From contig DAIQMR010000016.1 in assembly GCA_036788835.1 (NCBI GenBank), forward strand, positions 1 to 49,645: 49,645 nt of DNA, read 5' to 3'. The notes beneath the pieces were generated by a model. It was not told the DNA's origin, did not search any database, and was given only the letters and a program-made list of their open reading frames with translations. Positions 1-7,850 of this stretch are shown here, one piece after another. Position numbers and translations under genes: made by a program. The DNA comes from JALCSJ01 sp036788835. Lineage in GTDB: Bacteria > Bacillota > Negativicutes > Acidaminococcales > Acidaminococcaceae. Position 1 is the first letter of the stretch, and each line of letters opens with the position of its first letter.

Positions 1-1
1 C

Positions 2-205
2 CGGTATGGAACATCCTTCGATGTCTATGCCCGGGTCAGGCCGGGGATTACCGGTATGTGGCAGGTCAATGGTCGCAGCGATACTACTTATGACGAAAGA
101 GTGAGAATGGATTCATGGTATGTACGCAATTGGGCCGTCTGGCTGGATGCTATGCTGCTATTTAGAACATTCAAGGCGGTATTTAAGGGCAAAGGGGCCT
201 ATTAA
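2..205 (+). CDS. Undecaprenyl-phosphate sugar phosphotransferase, C-terminal fragment
   Basis: Only the last 67 codons lie in the window; the gene runs off the left edge. The readable tail contains RPGITGMWQVNGRS followed by YDERVRMDSWYVRNW, the signature of the bacterial sugar transferase family (PF02397; WbaP/RfbP type). These membrane enzymes move a sugar-1-phosphate from a nucleotide sugar onto undecaprenyl phosphate, the first step of O-antigen, capsule or exopolysaccharide repeat-unit assembly. It stops 14 bp before galU, whose product UDP-glucose feeds the same pathway, so the two are probably co-transcribed. The exact sugar cannot be told from the tail. Confidence 0.9.
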   Translation, partial: RYGTSFDVYARVRPGITGMWQVNGRSDTTYDERVRMDSWYVRNWAVWLDAMLLFRTFKAVFKGKGAY

Positions 206-219
206 GCAGGAGGTTTGTT

Positions 220-1092
220 ATGATAAAAAAAGTGCGTAAAGCAGTGATTCCGGCAGCAGGATTGGGGACAAGATTTTTGCCGGCTACAAAGGCAACACCC
301 AAAGAAATGCTTCCTATCGTAGATAAACCGACCATTCAGTATATTATAGAAGAGGCGGTAGCTTCAGGCATAGAAGAATTTCTGATTATTACAGGGCGGA
401 CCAAGCGGTCTATTGAAGACCATTTTGACCGTAGCCTGGAATTGGAGTATGAGCTGGCGGGCAAAGGCAAGGAAGATTTGTTGGAAATGGTGCGCCGTAT
501 TGCCGGAATTAATATCTATTATATTAGACAAAAAGAGCCTAAAGGGCTGGGACACGCTATTTCCTGTGCCAAACAGTTCATTGGTGACGAGCCGTTTGCT
601 GTGCTTTTGGGCGATGATGTAGTTTATACGGAAGGAACTCCTGCCCTGAAACAGTTAATGAATGTTTATGAGCAAACAGGAGGCAGTGTTCTTGGCTGTC
701 AGATGGTGCCGGAAGACAAGGTGTCTTCTTATGGCATTGTAAATCCCGTGGCAACGGATAACCCCAGAACTTTTAAAGTGGAAGATATGGTGGAAAAGCC
801 CGATGCGGCCGACGCTCCTTCTCGACTGGCTGTTTTGGGCAGATATATAATAAATCCGGCTATTTTTGCTATTTTGGAAAAAACGGCACCTGGTAAGGGC
901 GACGAAATCCAGCTGACAGATGCTCTGAAAGTCTTGGCCAAACAGGAAACTATGTATGCTTATAACTTTGTAGGACGCAGGTATGATGTAGGCGATAAAG
1001 AAGGCTTTTTGGAGGCCACGGTAGAATTTGCCTTAAGACGTCCAGAGTTAAAGGGACCTTTTAAAGAATATTTAGAGAGATTATTAAAGTAA
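220..1092 (+). CDS. galU: UTP--glucose-1-phosphate uridylyltransferase
   Basis: This enzyme makes UDP-glucose from UTP and glucose-1-phosphate in the cytoplasm, a precursor for envelope polysaccharides and glycolipids. The 290-residue protein has the usual GalU length. It opens with the nucleotide-binding loop AAGLGTRFLPATKATPKEM at residues 12-30, and the rest of the Rossmann-like nucleotidyltransferase fold follows (GDDVVY near 130, SSYGIV near 170, VEKP near 190). An AGGAGG box lies 7-8 bp upstream of the ATG. It follows the sugar transferase by 14 bp and precedes the metallophosphatase by 28 bp, suggesting an envelope polysaccharide operon whose promoter is off the left edge. Confidence 0.97.
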   Translation: MIKKVRKAVIPAAGLGTRFLPATKATPKEMLPIVDKPTIQYIIEEAVASGIEEFLIITGRTKRSIEDHFDRSLELEYELAGKGKEDLLEMVRRIAGINIYYIRQKEPKGLGHAISCAKQFIGDEPFAVLLGDDVVYTEGTPALKQLMNVYEQTGGSVLGCQMVPEDKVSSYGIVNPVATDNPRTFKVEDMVEKPDAADAPSRLAVLGRYIINPAIFAILEKTAPGKGDEIQLTDALKVLAKQETMYAYNFVGRRYDVGDKEGFLEATVEFALRRPELKGPFKEYLERLLK

Positions 1093-1120
1093 CAGGCAGA
1101 TTTATTAGAGGGGAACATTC

Positions 1121-2380
1121 ATGCGGGGACAACATAAAAAATTAGCGGCATTCATTTTCATATTGATTTTTACTTCCCTGGCTATTTTCGGCTATCACAA
1201 AATGAAAACCAGAGGCAGCGACGGTAAGCTGGAGGTTTATAACCTGCATCAGGTTATTACTGCCGACAGCACAGTAAGCAGAACTATTATGTGGCAGGCT
1301 TCTTCTGATTATGCTAAGCCCGTGGTGGAATATAGAGGAGAGGGTAAGGAGACTTTAGTAAAAGTGCCGGCCCTTTCTCAGGTGTTCACCGATGCGGATA
1401 ATACTAGCTATGTTTATACGGCAGAAATCGAAGGCCTCCAGCCTGGCAGATCTTACGATTACCGGATTGGCTACGAAGAAGGCCGTGGTTTATGGCATAA
1501 AATGCAAACCTCTTTAGGCAGTACTTTTGAGGCCTTGATTTTTACGGATTCCCAGTCTGCTAGCTATAGTGGATGGAAAAGCTTGGTAAGAACTGCCGTA
1601 GATAAGCATCCTAAGGCAGAATTGGTCATGGTCCTCGGAGATTTGGTTGATAACGGAGAGGATGCCCAGCAATGGCATGACTGGTTTAGCGATATTAGCC
1701 CATTAGGAGAGAATTACCCTATTGCGCCTGTCTTGGGCAATCACGAAACTTACACTTTGCAGTGGAAGGTCAGAATGCCGGAGGCCTATCTGCACTTTTT
1801 CGTGCTTCCTAAAGTGGAACCGGCCAAGTATCAAAACCAGTTTTATTCTTTCGATTACGGCGATGTACATTTTATGGTCTTAAATGATGTTGACAATGAA
1901 ATGAAACAATTCCAGCCTGAAATGCAGAAGGATCAGATAGAATGGCTGCGCAAAGATGCAGCTGCCACGAAGAAAAAGTGGAAGGTAGTAATGGCACATA
2001 AAGATTTTCTTCAGTATGGGTTTCTGACGCGGAAAACACCCAGAGAAGAAGGCTTTTCCGCCGAAGGCAAGGCTTATATGCCTCTTATGGACGAATTGGG
2101 CGTAGACGTTGTTTTAAGCGGACATTTACATACCTATCGCCGCCGAGTTCGTTTGAAAGATTTCAAACCGAATCCTCAGGGTACTTTATACCTGATGTGT
2201 GGGCTAGCCGGGGATGTACGCTACGATAATTTGTGGAAACGGCACAAATTGGATGTATTTGTAGCTCCTCAACCGGAAACGGACAACTATTTAACCATGA
2301 AATTAACGCCCGGGACTATGACTTTTAACTGTTATTTGCCGGACGGCAAGAAAATCGACAGCGTAACCTTGAGAAAATAA
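1121..2380 (+). CDS. Exported metallophosphatase with purple-acid-phosphatase-like N-terminal domain
   Basis: This 419-residue protein has a basic N-terminus and a hydrophobic signal or anchor segment at about residues 9-25, so it should act outside the membrane. A fibronectin-like, PAP-type N-terminal domain (about 38-130, with the pattern SRTIMWQ) precedes a calcineurin-like phosphoesterase domain (about 138-380). The metal-binding blocks are TDSQ, GDLVDNG, GNHE, MAHKD and SGHLHTYRR. The first block carries Q where many relatives have H or G. The PAP GDxxY tyrosine is replaced, so it is probably not a true purple enzyme. Substrate is unknown. Its position behind galU suggests a role with cell-surface polysaccharide or phosphate scavenging, which is inference. 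RBS AGAGGGG precedes the ATG. Confidence 0.85.
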   Translation: MRGQHKKLAAFIFILIFTSLAIFGYHKMKTRGSDGKLEVYNLHQVITADSTVSRTIMWQASSDYAKPVVEYRGEGKETLVKVPALSQVFTDADNTSYVYTAEIEGLQPGRSYDYRIGYEEGRGLWHKMQTSLGSTFEALIFTDSQSASYSGWKSLVRTAVDKHPKAELVMVLGDLVDNGEDAQQWHDWFSDISPLGENYPIAPVLGNHETYTLQWKVRMPEAYLHFFVLPKVEPAKYQNQFYSFDYGDVHFMVLNDVDNEMKQFQPEMQKDQIEWLRKDAAATKKKWKVVMAHKDFLQYGFLTRKTPREEGFSAEGKAYMPLMDELGVDVVLSGHLHTYRRRVRLKDFKPNPQGTLYLMCGLAGDVRYDNLWKRHKLDVFVAPQPETDNYLTMKLTPGTMTFNCYLPDGKKIDSVTLRK

Positions 2381-2409
2381 GAATATGACAAGGGTCACAA
2401 AAAATGTCC

Positions 2410-2438
2410 TTGCCACCGGTGGGGGGATATGTTATAAT
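2410..2438 (+). promoter_or_regulatory. Sigma-A-type promoter for the rpmE operon
   Basis: TTGCCA at 2410-2415 and TATAAT at 2433-2438 are separated by 17 bp, close to the vegetative consensus. The spacer contains a perfect 10-bp palindrome, CCACCGGTGG at 2413-2422, which overlaps the -35 box. It lies 57 bp upstream of rpmE. Confidence 0.75.
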
Positions 2439-2494
2439 CATTAGGCGTTAATGTCAGGATATATTAATGCAGAGAACAGAGAGAGGTGTTAATA

Positions 2495-2701
2495 ATGAAA
2501 GACGGAATTCATCCTAATTATGGCGAATGCAAGGTTACTTGCGCTTGTGGTAATACATTCACTACCGGCAGTGTCAGAAAAGAACTGAGAGTAGATGTTT
2601 GCTCCAAATGCCATCCATTCTTTACCGGTAAACAACGTGATATGTCTGCACGGGGTCGTATTGAGAAATTCAATAAACGTTATAGCAAAGACGCCAAATA
2701 A
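2495..2701 (+). CDS. rpmE: 50S ribosomal protein L31, zinc-binding type
   Basis: L31 is a small protein of the large ribosomal subunit near the central protuberance and the intersubunit bridge. The 68-residue protein begins MKDGIHPNY, the family's usual start. A GTG nine bases upstream is in frame, but the GAGAGG ribosome-binding site (2481-2486) overlaps that codon, so the ATG at 2495 is preferred. Cysteines at 16, 18, 36 and 39 form the CxC and CxxC zinc ligands, so this is the zinc-containing form and not the zinc-independent paralog induced under zinc limitation. It leads the long rpmE to dCMP-deaminase gene run and has its own strong promoter and a hairpin after it. Confidence 0.97.
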   Translation: MKDGIHPNYGECKVTCACGNTFTTGSVRKELRVDVCSKCHPFFTGKQRDMSARGRIEKFNKRYSKDAK

Positions 2702-2711
2702 AAAGACATTA

Positions 2712-2739
2712 ACAGCAGAGCTGAGGCTCTGCTGTCTTA
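2712..2739 (+). terminator. Hairpin after rpmE, possible partial terminator
   Basis: ACAGCAGAGC (2712-2721) pairs perfectly with GCTCTGCTGT (2726-2735) around a TGAG loop. The bases after it (CTTAATAT) give only a weak U-tract, so it may attenuate and not fully stop transcription, making rpmE more abundant than the genes behind it. Confidence 0.6.
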
Positions 2740-2757
2740 ATATGCGGAGATAAAATC

Positions 2758-3654
2758 ATGACGAAGAAACTAAGCGTTGGCGGCCAGGCCGTCATTGAGG
2801 GAGTTATGATGCGGGGGCCGGGGAAGATTGCGGTAGCTGTCCGCAAAGCGGACGGCACTATTGCGGTTGACTTAGATGGTGTAGGGACGTTAGGGGACAA
2901 ATACCCGATTCTTAAGAAACCCTTAATCAGGGGAGTCGTGTCTTTGTGCGAGTCTTTGTATTACGGCATGAAGGCCCTGTCATATTCTGCCCAGGTTTCC
3001 GGGGATGAAGAGGAAACTTTGGATAACAAGGAAATGGCCCTGACGATTTTCACTTCGGTGCTTCTGGCCGTGGGACTGTTTATTGTAATTCCAACTTGGA
3101 CTATGCGTTTTTTGCATAATTTTACAACTAACGCCATTATACTGAACCTGGCAGAAGGTTTGCTGCGTCTGGCTATTTTTCTAGGGTACATTTGGGGTAT
3201 TTCTCAAATGCCGGATATTCAAAGGGTTTTTCAGTATCATGGGGCAGAACATAAAACCATTTATACCTATGAGCACGATTTGCCGCTGGAAGTGGCCAAT
3301 GTGAGGCCTTTTTCTACCTTGCATCCTCGCTGCGGCACTAATTTTTTGATGATTGTTATGCTTATCAGTACTTTTGTTTTTGCTTTTTTAGGCTGGCCAT
3401 CTTTGCCTGTAAGAATTTTATCCAGAGTGGTTTTAATGCCGGTTATTGCGGGAATCAGTTACGAGATTATTCACTATGCAGGCAAACACATGGAGAAACA
3501 ATGGGTGAAAAAAGCCATTTGGCCAGGGCTGTGCCTACAGAAACTCACTACCAGACAGCCGGATGACAGCCAGATAGAAGTGGCTATTGCTTCTTTGAAG
3601 GCGGTTTTACCTCCGGAAGAGTTGGAACACGAAACAACAGAAAAAGTCAGCTAA
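2758..3654 (+). CDS. DUF1385 family membrane protein (YqhQ-like)
   Basis: A 298-residue protein of the widespread but uncharacterised DUF1385 family. It shows the family's N-terminal signature GGQAVIEGVMMRGP at residues 8-21 and the conserved block YHGAEHKTIYTYE near 160-172, followed by LHPRCGTNF near 188-196. Four hydrophobic segments are visible at about 95-113, 127-147, 195-212 and 220-238. The soluble N-terminal part and the conserved His/Glu/Cys block suggest an enzymatic or metal-binding role, but none is established. It sits between rpmE and prfA, 25 bp before prfA, an arrangement I recall as common in clostridial genomes. Confidence 0.88.
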   Translation: MTKKLSVGGQAVIEGVMMRGPGKIAVAVRKADGTIAVDLDGVGTLGDKYPILKKPLIRGVVSLCESLYYGMKALSYSAQVSGDEEETLDNKEMALTIFTSVLLAVGLFIVIPTWTMRFLHNFTTNAIILNLAEGLLRLAIFLGYIWGISQMPDIQRVFQYHGAEHKTIYTYEHDLPLEVANVRPFSTLHPRCGTNFLMIVMLISTFVFAFLGWPSLPVRILSRVVLMPVIAGISYEIIHYAGKHMEKQWVKKAIWPGLCLQKLTTRQPDDSQIEVAIASLKAVLPPEELEHETTEKVS

Positions 3655-3679
3655 GAAATTTTAATATGAGGGACAGAAT

Positions 3680-4744
3680 ATGTTAGATAAATTACAAGCC
3701 TTAGAAGATAAATATTTAGACTTGGAAGCTAAAATCAGCGACCCGGAGGTTATTGCCAACCAGCCGGAATGGCAGAAATGTACCAAGGCTCATTCTAAAC
3801 TCACAGAAGTTGTTATGGTTTTCAGGGAGTACAAACAACTGATAAAAACTATAAAAGACGATGAAGAGCTGGTTAAAGAAGGGGACCCTGAGCTGACAGA
3901 TATGGCCAAGGAAGAACTGAAAGCCCTGAAGCCTCAGGTAGAGGTCTACGAAAGACAGCTTACGCTGCTCCTGTTGCCCCAGGACCCTAATGATGACAAA
4001 AATATCATCATGGAAATTCGGGCCGGAGCCGGGGGAGACGAGGCGGCGCTTTTTGTGGGAGATTTATTCCGTATGTACAGTCGTTATGCCGAAAAGCAAG
4101 GCTGGCGGTTAGAACTTATGGACTCCAGTCCTACCGGTTTAGGTGGATTCAAAGAAGTGGTTTTCATGGTCAGCGGTAATGGGGTTTACGGCCGCATGAA
4201 ATTTGAAAGCGGTGTTCATAGGGTACAGAGGGTCCCGGCTACAGAGGCCCAAGGCCGCGTACATACTTCTACCGTTACGGTGGCTGTTTTGCCGGAAGTG
4301 CAAGATGTAGATGTGGATATTAATCCTGCGGATATCAGAATTGATACATATAGAGCCGGCGGCGCCGGTGGACAGTACGTTAATAAGACAGAATCTGCCG
4401 TTCGTATGACTCATATTCCCACAGGAATCGTGGCTCAGTGCCAAGACGAGAAATCCCAGATAAAAAACAGAGAAAAATGTATGCAGGTTTTACGGGCCAG
4501 GATTTATGATGCGGCCGCGGAAAAACAAAGAGCGGCAACTGCCTCTGACAGAAAAAGCCAGATTGGCACAGGCGACCGCAGCGAGCGTATCCGTACCTAC
4601 AATTATCCACAGGGCAGAGTTACGGATCACAGAATTGGTTTGACCTTACATAAATTAGATAGTATCATTAATGGAGACTTGGACGAGTTGCTGGATGCAC
4701 TGGTGACCGCTAAACAAAGCGAAAGTTTACAGCAGGTGAAATAA
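3680..4744 (+). CDS. prfA: Peptide chain release factor 1
   Basis: RF1 recognises UAA and UAG stop codons on the ribosome and triggers peptide release. The 354-residue protein has the expected length. The stop-codon-reading tripeptide is PAT at residues 186-188, the RF1 form and not the SPF of RF2. The catalytic GGQ is at 230-232 within RAGGAGGQYVNKTESAVR. The glutamine of GGQ is methylated by PrmC, whose gene follows directly with a one-base overlap (TAATG), so the enzyme and its substrate are co-translated. Confidence 0.98.
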   Translation: MLDKLQALEDKYLDLEAKISDPEVIANQPEWQKCTKAHSKLTEVVMVFREYKQLIKTIKDDEELVKEGDPELTDMAKEELKALKPQVEVYERQLTLLLLPQDPNDDKNIIMEIRAGAGGDEAALFVGDLFRMYSRYAEKQGWRLELMDSSPTGLGGFKEVVFMVSGNGVYGRMKFESGVHRVQRVPATEAQGRVHTSTVTVAVLPEVQDVDVDINPADIRIDTYRAGGAGGQYVNKTESAVRMTHIPTGIVAQCQDEKSQIKNREKCMQVLRARIYDAAAEKQRAATASDRKSQIGTGDRSERIRTYNYPQGRVTDHRIGLTLHKLDSIINGDLDELLDALVTAKQSESLQQVK

Positions 4745-5676
4745 TGGTACAGGAAAAACCGGTTTGGAATATACTTAAAATATTGGATTGGACTAAGCAG
4801 TACTTTAAAAACAAGGGCCTGGAGAATCCCCGCCTTGATGCTGAAGTACTGCTTTGTGCTGTCTTAAATTGCGAGAGAATAAAATTATATGTGAATTTTG
4901 ACCAGCCTTTGGAAGAGGAAGAACTGGCCCAGTACAGGGAGTATGTCCAGAGACGTGGGAAAATGGAGCCTTTGGCCTATATTATAGGCCATAAGGAGTT
5001 TATGGATAGTGATTTTAAAGTCACCACGGATACACTGGTGCCCAGACCGGAAACGGAACTTTTAGTAGAAGAATTAATAAGAATGAATGAAACAAAAGGA
5101 CCCAGAGAGATATTGGACATTGGCTGCGGCAGCGGTGCTATTCTGCTGAGCCTTCTAAAGGAATTGCCGGAAGCCAGGGGACTGGGTATTGACATTAATC
5201 CCGGGGCTGTGGCTGTAACTATGGAAAATGCCAAGAGCCTGCAGCTGGAAGACCGGTGTGCCGTACTGGTTTCAGATTTATATACGAATCTGCCGAGGGA
5301 TGATAAATTTAATTTAATCGTTTCTAATCCTCCCTATATTCCCACAGGAGATATTAGTGGTTTGGCCCAGGATGTGCAAAAGGAACCTCGGGCGGCCTTG
5401 GATGGGGGTATTGACGGATTAGATTACTATAAGAGAATATTGGAACACATTAATGATTATCTGCTGCCTACAGGCATGGCAGCCTTTGAGATTGGCATTA
5501 ATCAAGGAGATCAGGTGGCTGAATTGTGCAAGGAAGCCGGATTAAGTATTACTGCTATAGGCAAAGACTATGGGAATATTGATAGAATGGTTTTTGCTAC
5601 TAAAGAGGGCACTGATTATGCCAATGAGATTATAGTTCTTAGACGTAAATTTAGATCTAATCGGAGGCAAATCTGA
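4744..5676 (+). CDS. prmC: Release factor glutamine N5-methyltransferase
   Basis: PrmC methylates the GGQ glutamine of release factors using S-adenosylmethionine. The 310-residue protein has the helical N-terminal substrate domain, a SAM-binding motif I (ILDIGCGSGAILLSLLK, near 121-137) and the catalytic NPPY at 195-198. The start codon overlaps the prfA stop. It is about 20 residues longer than usual. The extra tail, after VFATKEG, is encoded by one arm of a decayed tandem duplication (5612-5643 versus 5673-5704) whose other arm holds the start codon of the next gene, so the C-terminal extension looks acquired and not functional. Confidence 0.96.
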   Translation: MVQEKPVWNILKILDWTKQYFKNKGLENPRLDAEVLLCAVLNCERIKLYVNFDQPLEEEELAQYREYVQRRGKMEPLAYIIGHKEFMDSDFKVTTDTLVPRPETELLVEELIRMNETKGPREILDIGCGSGAILLSLLKELPEARGLGIDINPGAVAVTMENAKSLQLEDRCAVLVSDLYTNLPRDDKFNLIVSNPPYIPTGDISGLAQDVQKEPRAALDGGIDGLDYYKRILEHINDYLLPTGMAAFEIGINQGDQVAELCKEAGLSITAIGKDYGNIDRMVFATKEGTDYANEIIVLRRKFRSNRRQI

Positions 5677-5704
5677 TTATGCAAACGAAATTATGGCTCT
5701 TAGA
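5612..5704 (+). repeat. Decayed tandem duplication across the prmC-tsaC junction
   Basis: Bases 5612-5643 and 5673-5704 match at 27 of 32 positions with an offset of 61 bp; both begin CTGATTATG. The left copy is read as the C-terminal tail of prmC, the right copy carries the stop codon of prmC and the ATG of tsaC. Because 61 is not a multiple of three, the two copies are read in different frames. A shorter match (TTAGAT) continues beyond with a small indel. Confidence 0.7.
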
Positions 5705-6785
5705 TAAAAACAAGAGTTTAGATGCGCAGCTAAAGGAAGCCGCCGAATTTATAAAAAAAGGTGAGCTGATAGCCTTTCCTACAGAGACGGTATACGGTTT
5801 AGGAGCAGACGGATTAAACAGTGAGGCCTGCAAAAAGATTTTTGCTGCTAAGGGGCGTCCGGCAGACAATCCGCTCATTCTGCACATTGCCAAGCTTCAG
5901 GAAATTTTCCCTTTATCTTCAGCTTTGTCGGCTAGTGCCGAAGCTCTAATGGAAGCATTTTGGCCTGGCCCCATGACTATGATTGTTCATAAATCGGATA
6001 TTATTCCTCAGGTTGTGACCGCCGGCCTTGATACAGTGGCCGTTCGCTTCCCCAGTCATCCCATAGCTAATAGGCTCATTGCTCTCAGTGGCTGCCCGAT
6101 AGCTGCTCCTTCTGCCAATAAGTCAGGAAAACCCAGCCCAACCACTGCAGGAGATGTGCTGGCAGACATGGAAGGGGTTATTGCGGGGGTTATTGACGGG
6201 GGCACTTCTGATATTGGGGTAGAGTCCACTATTGTGGATACTACGGGGCCGGTTCCTACAATCTTGCGGCCGGGAGGTATTACCCTGGAAATGCTGGAAG
6301 AAGTATTGGGAGCGGTAGACATTGACCCGGGGCTGATTAAAAAAGACCAGATTCCCAAGGCTCCCGGTATGAAATACAGGCACTATGCCCCTCAGGCCGA
6401 AATGTATTTGATAGAGGGACCGGAAGCTCCCGTCCAGATTAAAAATTTTGTTGAGCTAGCCCTCAAACAAGGTTTGCGCATAGGTGTCCTGGCAGATGAA
6501 AGGACCATTTCCCTGCTGCCGGAAGATGAGAGAATAGTTTCCCATAACTGGGGTTCCACCAAGGCGGAATTGGCGGAAAAACTTTATATTTACCTCCGGC
6601 GGTTTGACAGCGAGAGGGTGGATTTGATTGTAGGGGAAGGAACTACAGAAACGGGTTTAGGACTAGCAATTATGAACAGAATGCGTAAATCCGCAGGGCA
6701 CAATATTTTTTGGGCAGCGGAGGGAAAATTAACTAAACAAAGTGGTAAAACACCAGATTTTTTCCCTGAAAATATGTTAAAATAA
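5679..6785 (+). CDS. tsaC: L-threonylcarbamoyladenylate synthase, Sua5 type
   Basis: This enzyme makes threonylcarbamoyl-AMP from threonine, bicarbonate and ATP, the first step of the universal t6A37 modification of ANN-decoding tRNAs. The YrdC-type domain occupies about residues 17-205 (AFPTETVYGLGADG, KGRPADNPLILHI, RFPSHPIANRLI, SAPSANKSGKPSPT-like blocks). A C-terminal Sua5 domain follows to residue 368, so this is the long two-domain form (B. subtilis YwlC type) and not the short TsaC. It starts at an ATG 2 bp after prmC with a GGAGG box at 5662-5666. A 42-bp gap separates it from rpiB. Confidence 0.95.
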   Translation: MQTKLWLLDKNKSLDAQLKEAAEFIKKGELIAFPTETVYGLGADGLNSEACKKIFAAKGRPADNPLILHIAKLQEIFPLSSALSASAEALMEAFWPGPMTMIVHKSDIIPQVVTAGLDTVAVRFPSHPIANRLIALSGCPIAAPSANKSGKPSPTTAGDVLADMEGVIAGVIDGGTSDIGVESTIVDTTGPVPTILRPGGITLEMLEEVLGAVDIDPGLIKKDQIPKAPGMKYRHYAPQAEMYLIEGPEAPVQIKNFVELALKQGLRIGVLADERTISLLPEDERIVSHNWGSTKAELAEKLYIYLRRFDSERVDLIVGEGTTETGLGLAIMNRMRKSAGHNIFWAAEGKLTKQSGKTPDFFPENMLK

Positions 6786-6827
6786 TCTAGTAACAATACA
6801 ATATGTGCATAGTTAGGAGATATTAAC

Positions 6828-7271
6828 ATGAAAATAGCAATCGGTTGCGATCATGGCGGGTATAATTTAAAAGAACGATTGAAGAGCTATCTGCAGGAGA
6901 AGCATATTGAGGTAGTTGACTGCGGAGCCAATAGCCCGGAACGGGTAGACTATCCTGATTATGCGGAAAAAGTAGGAAAAATGGTAGCAGGCCATCAGGT
7001 AGAACAGGGTATTTTGGTATGCGGAACCGGGCTTGGCATGTCCATTGCTGCCAATAAAGTGAAAGGAATCAGAGCTGCAGTGTGCGGTGACTGCTACAGC
7101 GCCCAAAAGGCCAGGGAACATAATGATGCTAACGTACTTTGTTTGGGGGAAAGAGTTACCGGTTTTGGGTTGGCAGAACAGATTCTTGATACTTATTTAA
7201 GCAGTAAATTTTTAGGCGGTTATCATACTGTCAGAGTAGAAAAAATTATGAATATTGAAAAAGAAAAGTAA
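6828..7271 (+). CDS. rpiB: Ribose-5-phosphate isomerase B
   Basis: RpiB interconverts ribose-5-phosphate and ribulose-5-phosphate in the pentose phosphate pathway, feeding PRPP and nucleotide synthesis. The 147-residue protein shows the LacA/RpiB fold with the N-terminal IGCDHGGYNLK, the catalytic cysteine C65 in VCGTGLGMSIAANK, and EHNDANVLCLGER near 97-109. RBS TAGGAGA lies 6-7 bp before the ATG. It is followed after 9 bp by the UPF0340 gene, the same order as ywlF-ywlG-glyA in Bacillus. Confidence 0.96.
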   Translation: MKIAIGCDHGGYNLKERLKSYLQEKHIEVVDCGANSPERVDYPDYAEKVGKMVAGHQVEQGILVCGTGLGMSIAANKVKGIRAAVCGDCYSAQKAREHNDANVLCLGERVTGFGLAEQILDTYLSSKFLGGYHTVRVEKIMNIEKEK

Positions 7272-7280
7272 GGTGATATT

Positions 7281-7823
7281 ATGAATACAGAAGTTTTGGG
7301 ACAAGAGCTTCAGGAAATAGTCGAAGAGCTGATCAGCGTTGCCAGTCCTAAAGCCGGTCAGGTCTTGGTCGTAGGCTGTTCCACCAGTGAGGTGGCCGGG
7401 AAAAAAATCGGTACGGCCGGTTCTTTAAAGCTTGGTGAGGCTTTCTTTAATGTGCTGCATAAAGTAGCCAAAAAGCATAAATTGTTTTTGGCCGTGCAAT
7501 GCTGTGAACATTTGAACAGAGCTTTGGTGGTGGATAGAAAAGCCCAGGATAAATATAACTGGGAAGAGGTTACCGTACGCCCTATACAACATGCGGGAGG
7601 TTCCTTGGGGACGGCAGCCTATGAAGGCTTCAGCAATCCTGTTATGGTAGAGGAGGTAACGGCTCATTTAGGCATTGATATCGGCCAGACTCTGATTGGT
7701 ATGCACTTAAAGCACGTGGCAGTGCCTGTGAGACTTTCCAGAAAGAAACTGGGAGGAGCAATTATTACTGCAGCAAGAACTAGGCCGCCCCTTATTGGCG
7801 GGGAAAGAGCCGTATATAAATAG
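7281..7823 (+). CDS. UPF0340 / DUF436 family protein (YwlG-like)
   Basis: A 180-residue protein of the TIGR01440/UPF0340 family, known from B. subtilis YwlG, without an established function. Recognisable blocks include GCSTSEVAGKKIGT (about 32-45), AVQCCEHLNRALVVDR (about 72-87), HAGGSLGTAAYE (near 104-115) and IGMHLKHVAVPVR near 139-151. The adjacent cysteines and conserved histidines could bind metal or take part in catalysis; that is a guess. It is sandwiched between rpiB (9 bp) and glyA (27 bp), and this three-gene order is conserved in Firmicutes, hinting at a link to pentose, one-carbon or nucleotide metabolism. Confidence 0.88.
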   Translation: MNTEVLGQELQEIVEELISVASPKAGQVLVVGCSTSEVAGKKIGTAGSLKLGEAFFNVLHKVAKKHKLFLAVQCCEHLNRALVVDRKAQDKYNWEEVTVRPIQHAGGSLGTAAYEGFSNPVMVEEVTAHLGIDIGQTLIGMHLKHVAVPVRLSRKKLGGAIITAARTRPPLIGGERAVYK

Positions 7824-7850
7824 TAGTAAATGTAAAAGGAGGTTTTGCCA

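Noticed and set aside
4139..4610. Long minus-strand open frames opposite prfA
   Set aside because: They lie wholly opposite a well-recognised gene, have no good start site and no recognisable motif.
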